Of a DNA stretch of 64,000 nucleotides, positions 53,343 through 63,063 are shown in pieces. The translations under genes were made by a program, and so were the position numbers. Position 1 is the stretch's first letter. The number at the start of each line of letters is the position of its first letter. The notes below the pieces were generated by a model that did no database searches, was not told where the DNA came from, and worked only from the letters and a program-made list of their open reading frames with translations. The stretch covers positions 62,001 through 126,000 of the forward strand of contig NZ_CP027226.1 of assembly GCF_002998295.1 (NCBI RefSeq), in the 5' to 3' direction. The DNA comes from Fastidiosipila sanguinis. GTDB lineage: Bacteria > Bacillota > Clostridia > Saccharofermentanales > Fastidiosipilaceae.

Positions 53343-54281
53343 CTACCACAACTCATCCATTTGATTTACCAAGGCTTCGTGCATAGCAGTTTCAAATGAG
53401 CTGTGGCCACTAGCTTCAACAAAGTGCAATTTTGCATGTGGACAAGCTTGCTGTAACTCGTAAGCGCCTACAGGTCTACAGTTAATGTCATAGCGGCCAT
53501 GGAAGATATGCATAGGAATTTTGCCCAATCTATCTGCTCGGTTCAGGAGGTAGTTATCCTCATACCAGAACATGCGGTTGGCAAAATAATGAGCTTCCAT
53601 TAAACCTAGAGATAACTCACCGTCTGTTACTTCAGCGGCGTAGTCAATTTCTTTAGGTAACAATGTACTAACTGCAGTTTCCCAATCGCTCCAACGCTTA
53701 CATGCTTCAGCACGAGAGATATCAGATTTCAACATTAATTTGTAGTAGGCATCAACAAGATCATTTTGTTCAGCTTCTGGGATGTAATTTTTGAAGCGTG
53801 CGAATTCTTCTGGGAAAAATTGAGCAGCCCCACCATTATAAAGCCAATCTATATCAGCTTTTCTACCTAAGAATATTCCTCGTAATATTAAAGAGCGAAC
53901 TCTCTCTGGATGATGAATTGCGTAAGCAAGTGCCAAAGTAGAGCCATAACTTCCGCCAAATACTATCCAAGACTCAAAACCATAGTATTCTCTGATTTTT
54001 TCAATATCAGCAACACTATCTAGTACAGTGTTATTTTCTAAACAAAGGAATGGTTCACTTTTGCCAACTCCTCGCTGATCAAAGAGAATAGTGTGAAATG
54101 AATTAGGGTGGAAAAATGATCGAGATTTCTCGTTAATACCGCCTCCAGGACCACCATGTAAGAAAATCACTGGTATACCTTCAGGGTTACCAACATCTTC
54201 AATATAAATTTTGTGAATGTCGTCTACTTGCAAATGAAATGCTTTGTTTAATTGATGATTATCATATCCAGAAAAGTCCAT
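53343..54281 (-). CDS. pip: Prolyl aminopeptidase
   Basis: A cytoplasmic alpha/beta hydrolase that removes N-terminal proline from peptides. The 312-residue protein shows the HGGPGGG oxyanion loop, FDQRGVGKSEP, nucleophile Ser111 in VFGGSYGSTLALAYA, LRGIFLGRKADIDWLYNGGAAQFFPE in the cap, catalytic Asp in HGRYDINCRPV and His in SGHSSFE. These are characteristic of peptidase family S33 proline iminopeptidase. TAGGAGTG precedes the ATG. Stand-alone gene, divergent from dinB. Confidence 0.93.
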   Translation of the reverse strand: MDFSGYDNHQLNKAFHLQVDDIHKIYIEDVGNPEGIPVIFLHGGPGGGINEKSRSFFHPNSFHTILFDQRGVGKSEPFLCLENNTVLDSVADIEKIREYYGFESWIVFGGSYGSTLALAYAIHHPERVRSLILRGIFLGRKADIDWLYNGGAAQFFPEEFARFKNYIPEAEQNDLVDAYYKLMLKSDISRAEACKRWSDWETAVSTLLPKEIDYAAEVTDGELSLGLMEAHYFANRMFWYEDNYLLNRADRLGKIPMHIFHGRYDINCRPVGAYELQQACPHAKLHFVEASGHSSFETAMHEALVNQMDELW

Positions 54282-54373
54282 ATTTCACTCCTAAATAAAA
54301 GTATTTAAATCAATTATAGATGAAAGTGATTAAAATATTTAAAAATACTTAAATTTCAGCTATTCTAGTTAAT

Positions 54374-55630
54374 ATGAAGAGAAAAATTTTACATGTAGAT
54401 ATGAATAATTTTTATGCTTCAGTTGAGCTTCTAGACAAGCCTGAACTGCGAGATAAACCTGTCATTGTTGGTGGTGATGAGTCTAGTCGACATGGTATAG
54501 TTTTGGCCAAAAATGAAATAGCCAAAAGGTATGGTATTAAGACGGCAGAGACACTTTATCAGGCACGTAAGAAATGTCCTAATCTAGTAGTTTTACCTTC
54601 ACATCATGATCTTTATAGGGAGTATTCTCGTAAGGCAAAAGCAATATATTTGGAATATAGTGACAGAGTTCAAAGTTTCGGTCCTGATGAGGCTTGGATA
54701 GACGTCAGTCATAGACCAGAGAGTGGTTTGGAGATAGCCAAAACGATACAGAACAGAATTCTTAAAGAGCTGGGGTTAACAGTTTCAGTAGGTGTTTCCT
54801 GGAATAAGACTTTTGCGAAAATGGGCAGTGACTATAAGAAGCCATTTGCTATAACTGTAATTGATGAAAATAATTATCAGGAGATTTTGTGGCCTTTGCC
54901 GGTTGAAACGTTTTTATTTGTAGGGAGCAAAACGGCAGAAAGACTTAAGACAATTGGAATCGATACAATTGGTGAATTAGCAAAAGTTGACCCAGTTTAT
55001 ATTAGTAAGTATCTTGGGAAAAATGGAATGAGTCTAGTGAAAAATGCTAGAGGAGAAGATGAAGATCCGGTTCTAAGTCAGGATGAACAAGGACCTGCCA
55101 AATCAATTGGAGCGATGCGGACGACTAGTAAAGATTTATCCAGTCTGGAAGAGATCTCCAAATTGTTTTCTATATTAGCGGAGGAAGTTGAAGCAAGATT
55201 AGCCGCTGAGAATATGCGTACCAGGACTCTTAGAATATATGTTAGAGACAATAAATTTAATAACTACACTCGCCAAAAGGCCTTGGAGAGGGCAATCTCG
55301 ACGAAAACTGAATTAACAAAAGCTGCTCTCGATCTGTTTCAAGAGCATTTCCAAGATCTTGGAGCCATACGCTTATTGGGGATTACAGCAGATAAACTTG
55401 AGGATAAGAGCCAACCTCAGCAGATGAATTTAGAAGATTTAATGCAGCTTGCGAATGATATAGAAGAGAATAAAAAAGTAACCTCTAAGGAAATTGAGGT
55501 ATTACTAAATGAATTGCAATTTAAGTTTGGTGAAGCAAGTGTATTTTTGGCAAATGATCTTAATGAAAGCCATGATTTGAATAGCCTGGATGATTTGAAT
55601 GACTTGAATGAATTGTACGACTTGAGTTAA
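54374..55630 (+). CDS. dinB: DNA polymerase IV with repetitive C-terminal tail
   Basis: A Y-family translesion polymerase of 418 residues. The palm acidic residues are Asp9 in HVDMNNFYAS and the DE pair in SFGPDEAWIDV; the little-finger domain follows after about residue 240. A probable clamp-binding segment lies near residues 349-355 (QQMNLED). The protein then continues, after the usual end near KFGEASVFL, with a tail of about 25 residues built of DLN/DLNEL-type units, encoded by imperfect direct repeats of gatttgaat type. No good ribosome site is seen before the ATG, so translation may be weak. Core function is certain; the tail is unexplained. Confidence 0.93.
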   Translation: MKRKILHVDMNNFYASVELLDKPELRDKPVIVGGDESSRHGIVLAKNEIAKRYGIKTAETLYQARKKCPNLVVLPSHHDLYREYSRKAKAIYLEYSDRVQSFGPDEAWIDVSHRPESGLEIAKTIQNRILKELGLTVSVGVSWNKTFAKMGSDYKKPFAITVIDENNYQEILWPLPVETFLFVGSKTAERLKTIGIDTIGELAKVDPVYISKYLGKNGMSLVKNARGEDEDPVLSQDEQGPAKSIGAMRTTSKDLSSLEEISKLFSILAEEVEARLAAENMRTRTLRIYVRDNKFNNYTRQKALERAISTKTELTKAALDLFQEHFQDLGAIRLLGITADKLEDKSQPQQMNLEDLMQLANDIEENKKVTSKEIEVLLNELQFKFGEASVFLANDLNESHDLNSLDDLNDLNELYDLS

Positions 55631-55709
55631 CAGGATGACTTGGATGCTATCCTTGGATGATATTTGTGACAAATAGTATTTAATTGTTTAATCATATTGA
55701 GCGTATCTG

Positions 55710-55718
55710 TGTTAAAAT
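55710..55718 (+). promoter_or_regulatory. Possible extended -10 promoter
   Basis: TGTTAAAAT (extended -10, TGnTAAAAT) stands about 75 bases before the GNAT gene. No good -35 is seen, as is acceptable for extended -10 promoters. Confidence 0.35.
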
Positions 55719-55791
55719 ATTTAGACTGTTAAAAATATTTTTTGTTAGGAATTATTAGATAGAAAGAAATTAATTATATAAGGAGTGGATT

Positions 55792-56592
55792 ATGTTTTCA
55801 AAGGTTAAAGGTGCTGATATTGAGCAATTATTGGAAGAGAAACCTTTACGTTTCTATGATGAAAGAGAAGAATTAGAAGATCTATTGTTTGATGATGAAG
55901 CTGAGTATTATCTGTCAGATGATAATGCTATTATGGTAAATCCTGGTGAGACTAGAGAAATTTGGTCAATGCCTTTATCCGATGATTTCGACCTAAAAGC
56001 ATTCGAAGATTGGCTAGCAAGACAAGGGTCTGAATTTAGCGTAATCATGAATGTCACTGGTATGAATCCAGGATCTTTTAGATATCAAGAATACTATGAT
56101 GTTTCCGAACCAATCAAGAGCTACTACCATAAAGGTGAAGGTGAGCTTAAAGATAGTTTCGATCCTAGTGAATTTGGTGCTGAAATACCTGGAACAATTC
56201 GCTTGTTAAATGTAAATGATGAGAAAACTGCTAGAAACTTCTTCCAAACAGAGACAAGAGGAATAATGGATTTAGGTCAAGTATTCTCCTTTATAGTTAA
56301 AGATGAATTAGGAAAAATTCTAGGCTATTTCGATGAAGACGGTAAGTTAATTGGCTATATTACAAGTATGTATGGTGCCTATGATGTTCTTGTAGTTGAT
56401 GATCTATATGTCCTATCTTCTAGACGTAAACAAGGAGTTGGAAGCAGCTTGGCTAAAGCTTTACTAGCTGTTGCGAATGCAGAATCAATGGACGTTTACT
56501 GGCCAGTGGCAGAAACTGAATTAGCACAAAAAACAGCTGAGTCAGCAGGTTACGAAGAAGTTGCCCAAAGAATTACAATTAGAAATTTATAA
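55792..56592 (+). CDS. GNAT family acetyltransferase
   Basis: A 266-residue protein. The C-terminal part (about 130-266) is a GNAT acetyltransferase with the acetyl-CoA-binding motif SRRKQGVGSSLAKAL and the following ESAGYEE segment. The N-terminal half (1-125) is acidic and unrelated to anything I recognise. AAGGAG (ATAAGGAGTGG) precedes the ATG. It probably acetylates a small molecule or protein; no substrate can be inferred from the neighbours. Confidence 0.82.
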   Translation: MFSKVKGADIEQLLEEKPLRFYDEREELEDLLFDDEAEYYLSDDNAIMVNPGETREIWSMPLSDDFDLKAFEDWLARQGSEFSVIMNVTGMNPGSFRYQEYYDVSEPIKSYYHKGEGELKDSFDPSEFGAEIPGTIRLLNVNDEKTARNFFQTETRGIMDLGQVFSFIVKDELGKILGYFDEDGKLIGYITSMYGAYDVLVVDDLYVLSSRRKQGVGSSLAKALLAVANAESMDVYWPVAETELAQKTAESAGYEEVAQRITIRNL

Positions 56593-56700
56593 TTTTTAGT
56601 TTTGAGATAACTACTCAAAAATTAGTTTTGACAAAAGGTTTAGGCACAAATTTGGTGCACAAAATTTTATATTAGTAAAATCAGTTGAATATAAAAACTG

Positions 56701-56769
56701 CTAAAAAGTGAAAATGTTTTTATCTGCCAAGTCATTTGTTTTCAAGTGATCTTGGCGGAAAACTTTTAG
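56701..56769 (+). other. Long imperfect hairpin in the SNF2 gene leader
   Basis: TCTGCCAAG (56723-56731) pairs with CTTGGCGGA (56751-56759) including one G-U, with inner partial pairing of TCATTTG and CAAGTGA. Outer CTAAAAAGT and ACTTTTAG also pair with one bulge. It has no T-run and lies 47 bases before the SNF2 start, so it looks like a structured leader or small RNA rather than a terminator. Confidence 0.4.
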
Positions 56770-56815
56770 AGCAAGGTATTAATATTAGTTTTGATAAATA
56801 AAGAGGATATTTAGT

Positions 56816-59800
56816 TTGAAAATTTTAATTGATGAAGAAAAAATTAAATCATTAACGCCTAGTAACAAAATATATATGCGTGGTCGAAATTTGTACAACG
56901 CTAAAGAGCGAGTAGGACCATTTTATTACGATTCTAGAAAACAACTTATATCTGCGAAAGTAAGTAGTTTTTCTGGCAATGTTTATGATACTTTTATTCA
57001 ACTTAATAACAATGGTACTGTGGCCGGCGCAGGTTGTAGCTGTGGATCTTTTGGTGTGTTCAAAGGCCCTTGTAAGCATGTTGTAGCGTTGCTATTTTCT
57101 CTGCAAGGGAAAGAATTTCCAGACGAGGATGTGATACCTCAAGAGTTACCTGATACCAACCCTCTAAAAGGTGTCCCTGTATTGAAACAGGCCATCCTTT
57201 CATTTGATGTGCTTGAGAGTATTACTAATCCTGATGAGAAAAACAAGAGTTTGCGTAGAAAAATTAGAAACATAAAGAACAAAGCTGGTGATAATTCCAT
57301 GAGTACAGGTAATACACCAGCAAGTGATGTCCAAGGACTTCTAAGGGATAAGACTGTGACAAATTCTGAGGATGATGCTGATTCGGAATCAAGCTATGTC
57401 AAGTTAAACCCAGGTAATTTTTCTAATATGGAAAACCTTGTTTTAGAGACTCAAGCTGATGGAACACAAATTATTAAAAGAAGAATTTATGAGCCAGATG
57501 GTGAAGATCTAGTAAAGCAGGTCAAAGTTTGGAATACAAAAGAAGAAAATAGAGCTAACACCTTAGATAGAATCCTGCAATTAGATAGATTGGTTATTTT
57601 TGAAATTACATTAAATCTAAATCCAGGAAGTGGACAGGATGTTGAGATCTCTTTGCGTGTAGGTAATAACGAGCAACTTTACGTAATTAACAAATTAGGT
57701 GAATTCATTGACCAAATTAATAGTCGTGACTTCATTGAATTTGGTGTGCGCTTTACTTGGCACAAGAAGCAATCTTTAACATCAGACCAAGCTAAGTTTT
57801 TGGAATGGTTAGAAAATAACTATATAGAAACTAAGAAGCGTTTACGTGCATATTTAGATTCGAATGAACTGCTTAGTGGCGAGTATGTTATTGACGGTAA
57901 GTTCCTGTCATTAACTATGGAGCAATTAAGATCATTCTTTGAACTTGACTTGGAAGAGAGTGAAGAATTTATAGTTAAAGTTAATGCAGGTGGGCAAGAC
58001 TTCCCACTTGTTTGGAGAGATACTTATCCAGAAGATCTTAACTTGAATTTAGACTTAATTTCTGAGTTGAAAGATAATGGCGAAACTGCTTTGTTTGAAG
58101 AAAAAGAAGTTCAAAAAGCGATTGAGAAATCAGAAACAGATAAACCAGAGATTGCCCGACTTGGAATTAGCTTCAAAAAACAAAACATTGAAGTTCATAA
58201 TCTAAAAGATGAGATAAGTCGTAAGGATATTTCTAACTCGCTTATAATATTGCCAATGCTCGATGTAGTGTTGTTGGACAAAGTTTTCTACCGTTGCAAA
58301 ACTCCAGAGAGTAGATTGTTTTACTCGATTATGTCACTTTTGGCCGATGCAAAATCTAACACCATTGATGTAACAGCGGAACAAGCCTCTTATGTGCTGG
58401 GAATGAAGGCTAGTGTTTGGGAAAAAGGTGGATTCTTAAATCTTGGTAAGAAGCTACAATCTAAAATAATTAAAGAAAAATTAGATACAAGAATTTTTAT
58501 AGACTTTGACGGTAAAAAAATTAACATGTCAGTCTTCTTTAACTATGGTGATTATAATTTCAGACCAGGCTATGCCCAATATGGATTGCTAAGTAAACAC
58601 AAGGATGATGAAGCTTTAATTATCAGGGATTTACCTTCTGAGAAGACTCTGATTAGACTTTTAAATGAGATGAATTTTGATGAGGTTTCTTTGGATAAGT
58701 CCGAACTGCCTATGGTAGTAAAAGGCAAAAAAGGAAGCCAAATGATTCACCAATATTATCTTAAACATAGCAAAGATATATTTAATTTTATTAATACAAA
58801 TATCCAAAGATTGGCAGAAAATGCACGTCTATACTTAACTCCAAACTTTAAAGAGATAAAAGTTCTAGAGCCAGGTAAAGCTAGTGTGAACCTCGGATTA
58901 AGTGATGACAAAAATGAAATTAAGGTTGAAGTAAATGTAGAGGGTTACTCAAAAGAGGTAGCAGGTAAGATTATTGAAGCCTTTTTGGCAGATAAACCTT
59001 ATGTAAAATCAGATCACAAAACATATATTAATTTGTCATCAGATAGAAAAGACTGGGCGAAAGATTTACAAGATTTACAAAACATTGTTAAGACTTTGAA
59101 TTCTTGGGAAGTTTCTTGGGAAGAGAATGTTTTCTACGTCCCGAGAATAAGAAGCCTATCATTAATAAGTGCGTTGAGCACAAAAGGTATTGAAATAAAT
59201 TCCGATCTCAAAGAAATTAATGAACACTGGGAAAATCTCAAGAGAGACTTGGATGATCCTAGCCTGAGAGGACCAGAAGTACCAACAGAAGTTAATGCGC
59301 AATTGCGACCATATCAAGTAGAAGGTTATCACTGGTTGTCGTTCTTAGATCGCTATGGACTAGGTGGTATTCTAGCCGATGAAATGGGTCTTGGTAAAAC
59401 TTTACAGATGCTAACTTTCATCTGGTCAAGGTATAAAGAAGAAGGTGGCAGGACACTTATAGTTGCGCCTACATCTTTGCTTTACAACTGGCAAAGAGAG
59501 TCTGAACGATTCGTTCCAGGCTTACCTACATATGTTGCTTTTGGTAATAAGAGTGATAGAGAAGATGTATATGCCGAGTTTGAAAAGAATGACGGTCTAA
59601 TGATAGTCTCATACGGATTGGTAAGACAAGATAGAAGATCGTTATCTAAATTTAACTTTAATACTATAGTATTGGATGAAGCTCAATATATTAAGAATCC
59701 AATGACCAAAACTGCAAGAGCTGTTAAAGCTTTGCATGGTGAGCGTAGATTTGCCATGACAGGTACGCCTTTAGAAAATCACATTGGCGAATTATGGTCT

Positions 59801-60799
59801 ATATTTGACTTTATTATGCCAGGATTCTTGTTCTCCTATTCCGACTTCCAAGATAGATTTGGAGCACTATTTAAAGTTTCTAGTACAAGCTATAGTCAAG
59901 CAGAGTTAGAGGAGATGAAGCGAAAGGCAGATGCGGCCTCGAATGATAATGAGAATTTTATTATTGATGCAAATCAACTGGTAGAGCAGAAGACTAGAGA
60001 GAGTTTGAGACAATTAGTGTCACCATTTATACTGCGTAGGCTAAAAACTGATGTTCTCAAAGAGCTCCCTGAGAAGATTACAACAAATATTCCTTGCCCT
60101 ATGACACCAGAGCAACAAAGAGTGTATCGTGATCACCTTGCGAGAGCGAGAGCACAGATATTTACCTATGAACAGAGTGAAGGTAGTGCCCAAAACCGTG
60201 AGCGTATGAATATCTTAGGCGAGCTGACAAGGCTCAGACAGATATGTTGCGATCCTAAGTTATTTATGCCAAATTATGAGGGCGGAAGTGGGAAGTTAGA
60301 AGTATTAGAAGACTTACTAGATAACTTGATCTCTGGTGGTCATAGGATCCTACTCTTCTCACAATTTACTAGCATGCTAGAAATTATTAAAGAGAGACAG
60401 GAAGCTTTAGGTAGGAAGATTTTCTACATTGATGGTCAAGTCCCTTCGAACAAGCGTGTAGAACTAGTAGATGAATTTAATGCAGGTGAGGGTGAAGTAT
60501 TCCTTATCTCACTGAAGGCTGGTGGTACTGGACTGAACTTGACTGGAGCGGATGTAGTAATACATTACGATCCATGGTGGAACCCAGCAGTTGAGGATCA
60601 GGCAACAGACAGAGCTCACCGTATAGGACAAGAAAAGCATGTCCAAGTGTTTAGATTGGTGACAATTGGCTCAATTGAAGAAAAGATCCAAGAGATGCAA
60701 GAAGCAAAGCAAAAATTATTAGACGATATAGTTTCTGCAGGTGCGACTTATATCAATAAGATGAATATGGATGATATTAAAGAATTATTCGCTGAGTAA
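56816..60799 (+). CDS. SWIM zinc-finger SNF2 family helicase
   Basis: A large Swi2/Snf2-type DNA translocase of 1327 residues. A SWIM zinc finger (CSCGSFGVFKGPCKHVVAL, about 62-85) is followed by a long bacterial SNF2-associated region and the ATPase core from about 835. Walker A is DEMGLGKT with Lys861, the DEAH-type box reads DEAQ (VLDEAQYIKN), and motifs V/VI are SLKAGGTGLNLT and DRAHRIGQ. An insert rich in Asn/Asp with polar residues lies between lobes. Start is TTG, with AGAGG upstream. These proteins probably remodel DNA-protein complexes, perhaps with RNA polymerase as RapA does. The HelD-like gene follows after 36 bases. Confidence 0.92.
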   Translation: MKILIDEEKIKSLTPSNKIYMRGRNLYNAKERVGPFYYDSRKQLISAKVSSFSGNVYDTFIQLNNNGTVAGAGCSCGSFGVFKGPCKHVVALLFSLQGKEFPDEDVIPQELPDTNPLKGVPVLKQAILSFDVLESITNPDEKNKSLRRKIRNIKNKAGDNSMSTGNTPASDVQGLLRDKTVTNSEDDADSESSYVKLNPGNFSNMENLVLETQADGTQIIKRRIYEPDGEDLVKQVKVWNTKEENRANTLDRILQLDRLVIFEITLNLNPGSGQDVEISLRVGNNEQLYVINKLGEFIDQINSRDFIEFGVRFTWHKKQSLTSDQAKFLEWLENNYIETKKRLRAYLDSNELLSGEYVIDGKFLSLTMEQLRSFFELDLEESEEFIVKVNAGGQDFPLVWRDTYPEDLNLNLDLISELKDNGETALFEEKEVQKAIEKSETDKPEIARLGISFKKQNIEVHNLKDEISRKDISNSLIILPMLDVVLLDKVFYRCKTPESRLFYSIMSLLADAKSNTIDVTAEQASYVLGMKASVWEKGGFLNLGKKLQSKIIKEKLDTRIFIDFDGKKINMSVFFNYGDYNFRPGYAQYGLLSKHKDDEALIIRDLPSEKTLIRLLNEMNFDEVSLDKSELPMVVKGKKGSQMIHQYYLKHSKDIFNFINTNIQRLAENARLYLTPNFKEIKVLEPGKASVNLGLSDDKNEIKVEVNVEGYSKEVAGKIIEAFLADKPYVKSDHKTYINLSSDRKDWAKDLQDLQNIVKTLNSWEVSWEENVFYVPRIRSLSLISALSTKGIEINSDLKEINEHWENLKRDLDDPSLRGPEVPTEVNAQLRPYQVEGYHWLSFLDRYGLGGILADEMGLGKTLQMLTFIWSRYKEEGGRTLIVAPTSLLYNWQRESERFVPGLPTYVAFGNKSDREDVYAEFEKNDGLMIVSYGLVRQDRRSLSKFNFNTIVLDEAQYIKNPMTKTARAVKALHGERRFAMTGTPLENHIGELWSIFDFIMPGFLFSYSDFQDRFGALFKVSSTSYSQAELEEMKRKADAASNDNENFIIDANQLVEQKTRESLRQLVSPFILRRLKTDVLKELPEKITTNIPCPMTPEQQRVYRDHLARARAQIFTYEQSEGSAQNRERMNILGELTRLRQICCDPKLFMPNYEGGSGKLEVLEDLLDNLISGGHRILLFSQFTSMLEIIKERQEALGRKIFYIDGQVPSNKRVELVDEFNAGEGEVFLISLKAGGTGLNLTGADVVIHYDPWWNPAVEDQATDRAHRIGQEKHVQVFRLVTIGSIEEKIQEMQEAKQKLLDDIVSAGATYINKMNMDDIKELFAE

Positions 60800-60835
60800 G
60801 CTGAGTAAGCTAAGTTAAGAGTAAATGAGGTGACT

Positions 60836-62935
60836 ATGGATAAACTTTTCCAAGATGAGTTAAATTATTTAAATGAGACTTTGGCATATATTGAGCAACG
60901 TTTAGAATATTTGCTAAGTAATAATGAGAGAAGAGAAAATGAATCACGAGAGATAATGCGTGAAGCTTATTCTGAAGGTTTGGAGCTCAAAGAAGAGGAT
61001 GGGAATGGTCATTTCGACTCATCCATGGTCCAAAATGAATTAAGGCAACAAGCAGAAGTTATTTCAGCTCAAAAAGCAGAGACTGTAGTATTACAAAATC
61101 TCTATAAAAGACCTTATTTTGCACATATAGATTTCAAATTTGGGGAGGAAGATGAAGCTGAAGCTGTATATATTGGTCTTAAGGATATTATTGATCTAGA
61201 TAATTTCCGACAATATGCGGTAGACTGGCGAGCTCCAATTGCAGACCTTTACTATAACTATAAAGAGCTAGGGCCTGTTAGCTTCATGTCCAAAGACCAA
61301 GAAATAAAAGGTGAAATTCTAGCCAAGTATCAATTGCTTATTGAAAAGGCAAAGCTAATAAATGTCTTGGATACATCAGAGCAAATTAATGATGAAGTCC
61401 TGCAAATTGCTCTCAGCAAAATGGGATCTGCTACTATGAAAAACATTGTAGAGACTATTCAGGCTGAGCAAAACAAGATCATAAGAGCAGAACCTAATAG
61501 AACCTTGATTGTACAAGGTGTTGCAGGGTCAGGTAAAACTTCAATCGCACTGCATAGAGCAGCATACTTGATCTACCTCATGCCAGACATTGAAGCAGCC
61601 GATATGTTGTTGATTTCACCAAGTATCTCATTTGCGAATTATATAGCTAGTGTATTGCCTAGTTTGGGTGAGAGAAATATTTCATATGCGACTCTAGAGT
61701 CAATTGAGCAATTAGAGATTTCTGATGTTAATTCAAGATTCTCAGATTACAACTTTGTCCCAAGCACGAGAGAAAAAATGGAGATCTTCTCCAAATTTGG
61801 AGTGGTTGATTATATTTACGATTTTGCTGATTTCATAGAAAATGCTATTTTTACTGCCAAAGCTATTGAGCTGGATAACGAAGTTTATGTCAAGCAAAAC
61901 ACTGTAGATAATTTATTTAGACAGAATTATAAATTCTTGCCAGTGTTTGCAAGGAACAATAGTATTCTACAGCACGTTGAGGATATTATTGGCAATAAGA
62001 ACTTATTTGACGAGAAGAAAGATGAGATTCAAAATCAAATTAACTCAATGTACGTCTTAGATAATTTAAGCAATATCTATTCAGTTTTTGCTAAATGGCT
62101 AGAGAGTGAAAAACAAATTTCAAGTGCTTATTTTGATCCTAGTAATATGGACGAAATCGACTTAAGTATCTTAGCTTTATTAAAAATTCTTCTCTATGGT
62201 GCTTCTGATTCTGACTGGGTTAAGCATGTAATTGTTGATGAAATGCAAGATTTATTGCCAACAGACCATGAAGTGATACGCCTACTATTTACCTGTCCTA
62301 GAACTATATTAGGTGACGAGAACCAAGCTGTCAGATATGAACTTGATAAGAACTATTTAGAGCAGTTGGAAGAGCTTTATACTCGAGATAAATTAAGAGT
62401 GGAGAGTTTTACCTTAAATAGGTCATACAGATCTACAGCGCAGATTACAAATTTTGCTAAAAATATTATTGAATCTGATACAATCTTAGCTCTCAGTAGA
62501 GATGGCGAGGAAGTTGAAATAGTAGAGGTTAAAGAAGAAATAAAAGAGCAGGCTGAACAAAAACGAGACGAGCTTATTTATAAGGACTTGCTCAAATTGA
62601 GAGAGGAAGAATACAATACAGTTGCAGTTATAGCGAAAGACAAGAACGAGCTCAATAGATTCAAACAAAGCCTGAAGTCTATAATGGCTGCTGATACTGC
62701 TAATAAGGATATATTATTAAATTCATTCCTTAGAGAAGAGGAGGAGTTCGCAGCAACTCTATGTGATATTGCAGGCTCAAAAGGTATTGAATTTGATGCA
62801 GTAATATTGTTAAATGCTTCTGATGAACAGTATAATTCAGAACTTGATAGGACTAAGCTATATGTAGCGTGCACAAGACCATTACATAATTTGAAATTGT
62901 ACGCAATTGGTGACAAATCAAGATTTATAGGGTAA
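60836..62935 (+). CDS. HelD-like UvrD-family helicase
   Basis: A superfamily 1 helicase-like ATPase of the HelD group, 699 residues, which in Bacillus recycles stalled RNA polymerase. The N-terminal 75 residues form charged helices that resemble HelD's coiled-coil arm. Walker A is GVAGSGKTSIALHRAAYLIY with Lys234; Walker B is IVDEMQDLLPTD; LGDENQAV and LNRSYRST are motifs III and IV, and KGIEFDAVIL and LYVACTRPLHNL are late motifs. I start at ATG 60836, 5 bases after GAGG; the GTG at 60830 overlaps that site. It follows the SNF2 gene closely, suggesting a unit of transcription-associated translocases. Confidence 0.88.
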   Translation: MDKLFQDELNYLNETLAYIEQRLEYLLSNNERRENESREIMREAYSEGLELKEEDGNGHFDSSMVQNELRQQAEVISAQKAETVVLQNLYKRPYFAHIDFKFGEEDEAEAVYIGLKDIIDLDNFRQYAVDWRAPIADLYYNYKELGPVSFMSKDQEIKGEILAKYQLLIEKAKLINVLDTSEQINDEVLQIALSKMGSATMKNIVETIQAEQNKIIRAEPNRTLIVQGVAGSGKTSIALHRAAYLIYLMPDIEAADMLLISPSISFANYIASVLPSLGERNISYATLESIEQLEISDVNSRFSDYNFVPSTREKMEIFSKFGVVDYIYDFADFIENAIFTAKAIELDNEVYVKQNTVDNLFRQNYKFLPVFARNNSILQHVEDIIGNKNLFDEKKDEIQNQINSMYVLDNLSNIYSVFAKWLESEKQISSAYFDPSNMDEIDLSILALLKILLYGASDSDWVKHVIVDEMQDLLPTDHEVIRLLFTCPRTILGDENQAVRYELDKNYLEQLEELYTRDKLRVESFTLNRSYRSTAQITNFAKNIIESDTILALSRDGEEVEIVEVKEEIKEQAEQKRDELIYKDLLKLREEEYNTVAVIAKDKNELNRFKQSLKSIMAADTANKDILLNSFLREEEEFAATLCDIAGSKGIEFDAVILLNASDEQYNSELDRTKLYVACTRPLHNLKLYAIGDKSRFIG

Positions 62936-63015
62936 TGAGGTTATAAGGGGATAAAGTTTTTGTGATGAAGTAGCAGAAATATGGTAAAAAGAAGCTACGA
63001 AAATAAGTTAAATTA

Positions 63016-63043
63016 ACTGGTATAGATTTACTGGTATAGATTA
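63016..63043. repeat. Tandem 14-bp duplication
   Basis: ACTGGTATAGATTT is followed immediately by ACTGGTATAGATTA, in the leader of the ThrE-like gene. Probably a recent tandem duplication; no function seen. Confidence 0.6.
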
Positions 63044-63063
63044 ATTTAGGCGGAGGGATAGAA

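Noticed and set aside
60788-60815. Short GCTGAGTAA-type repeats at the end of the SNF2 gene
   Set aside because: Two full copies and a decayed third across the stop codon look like local slippage, without sign of function.
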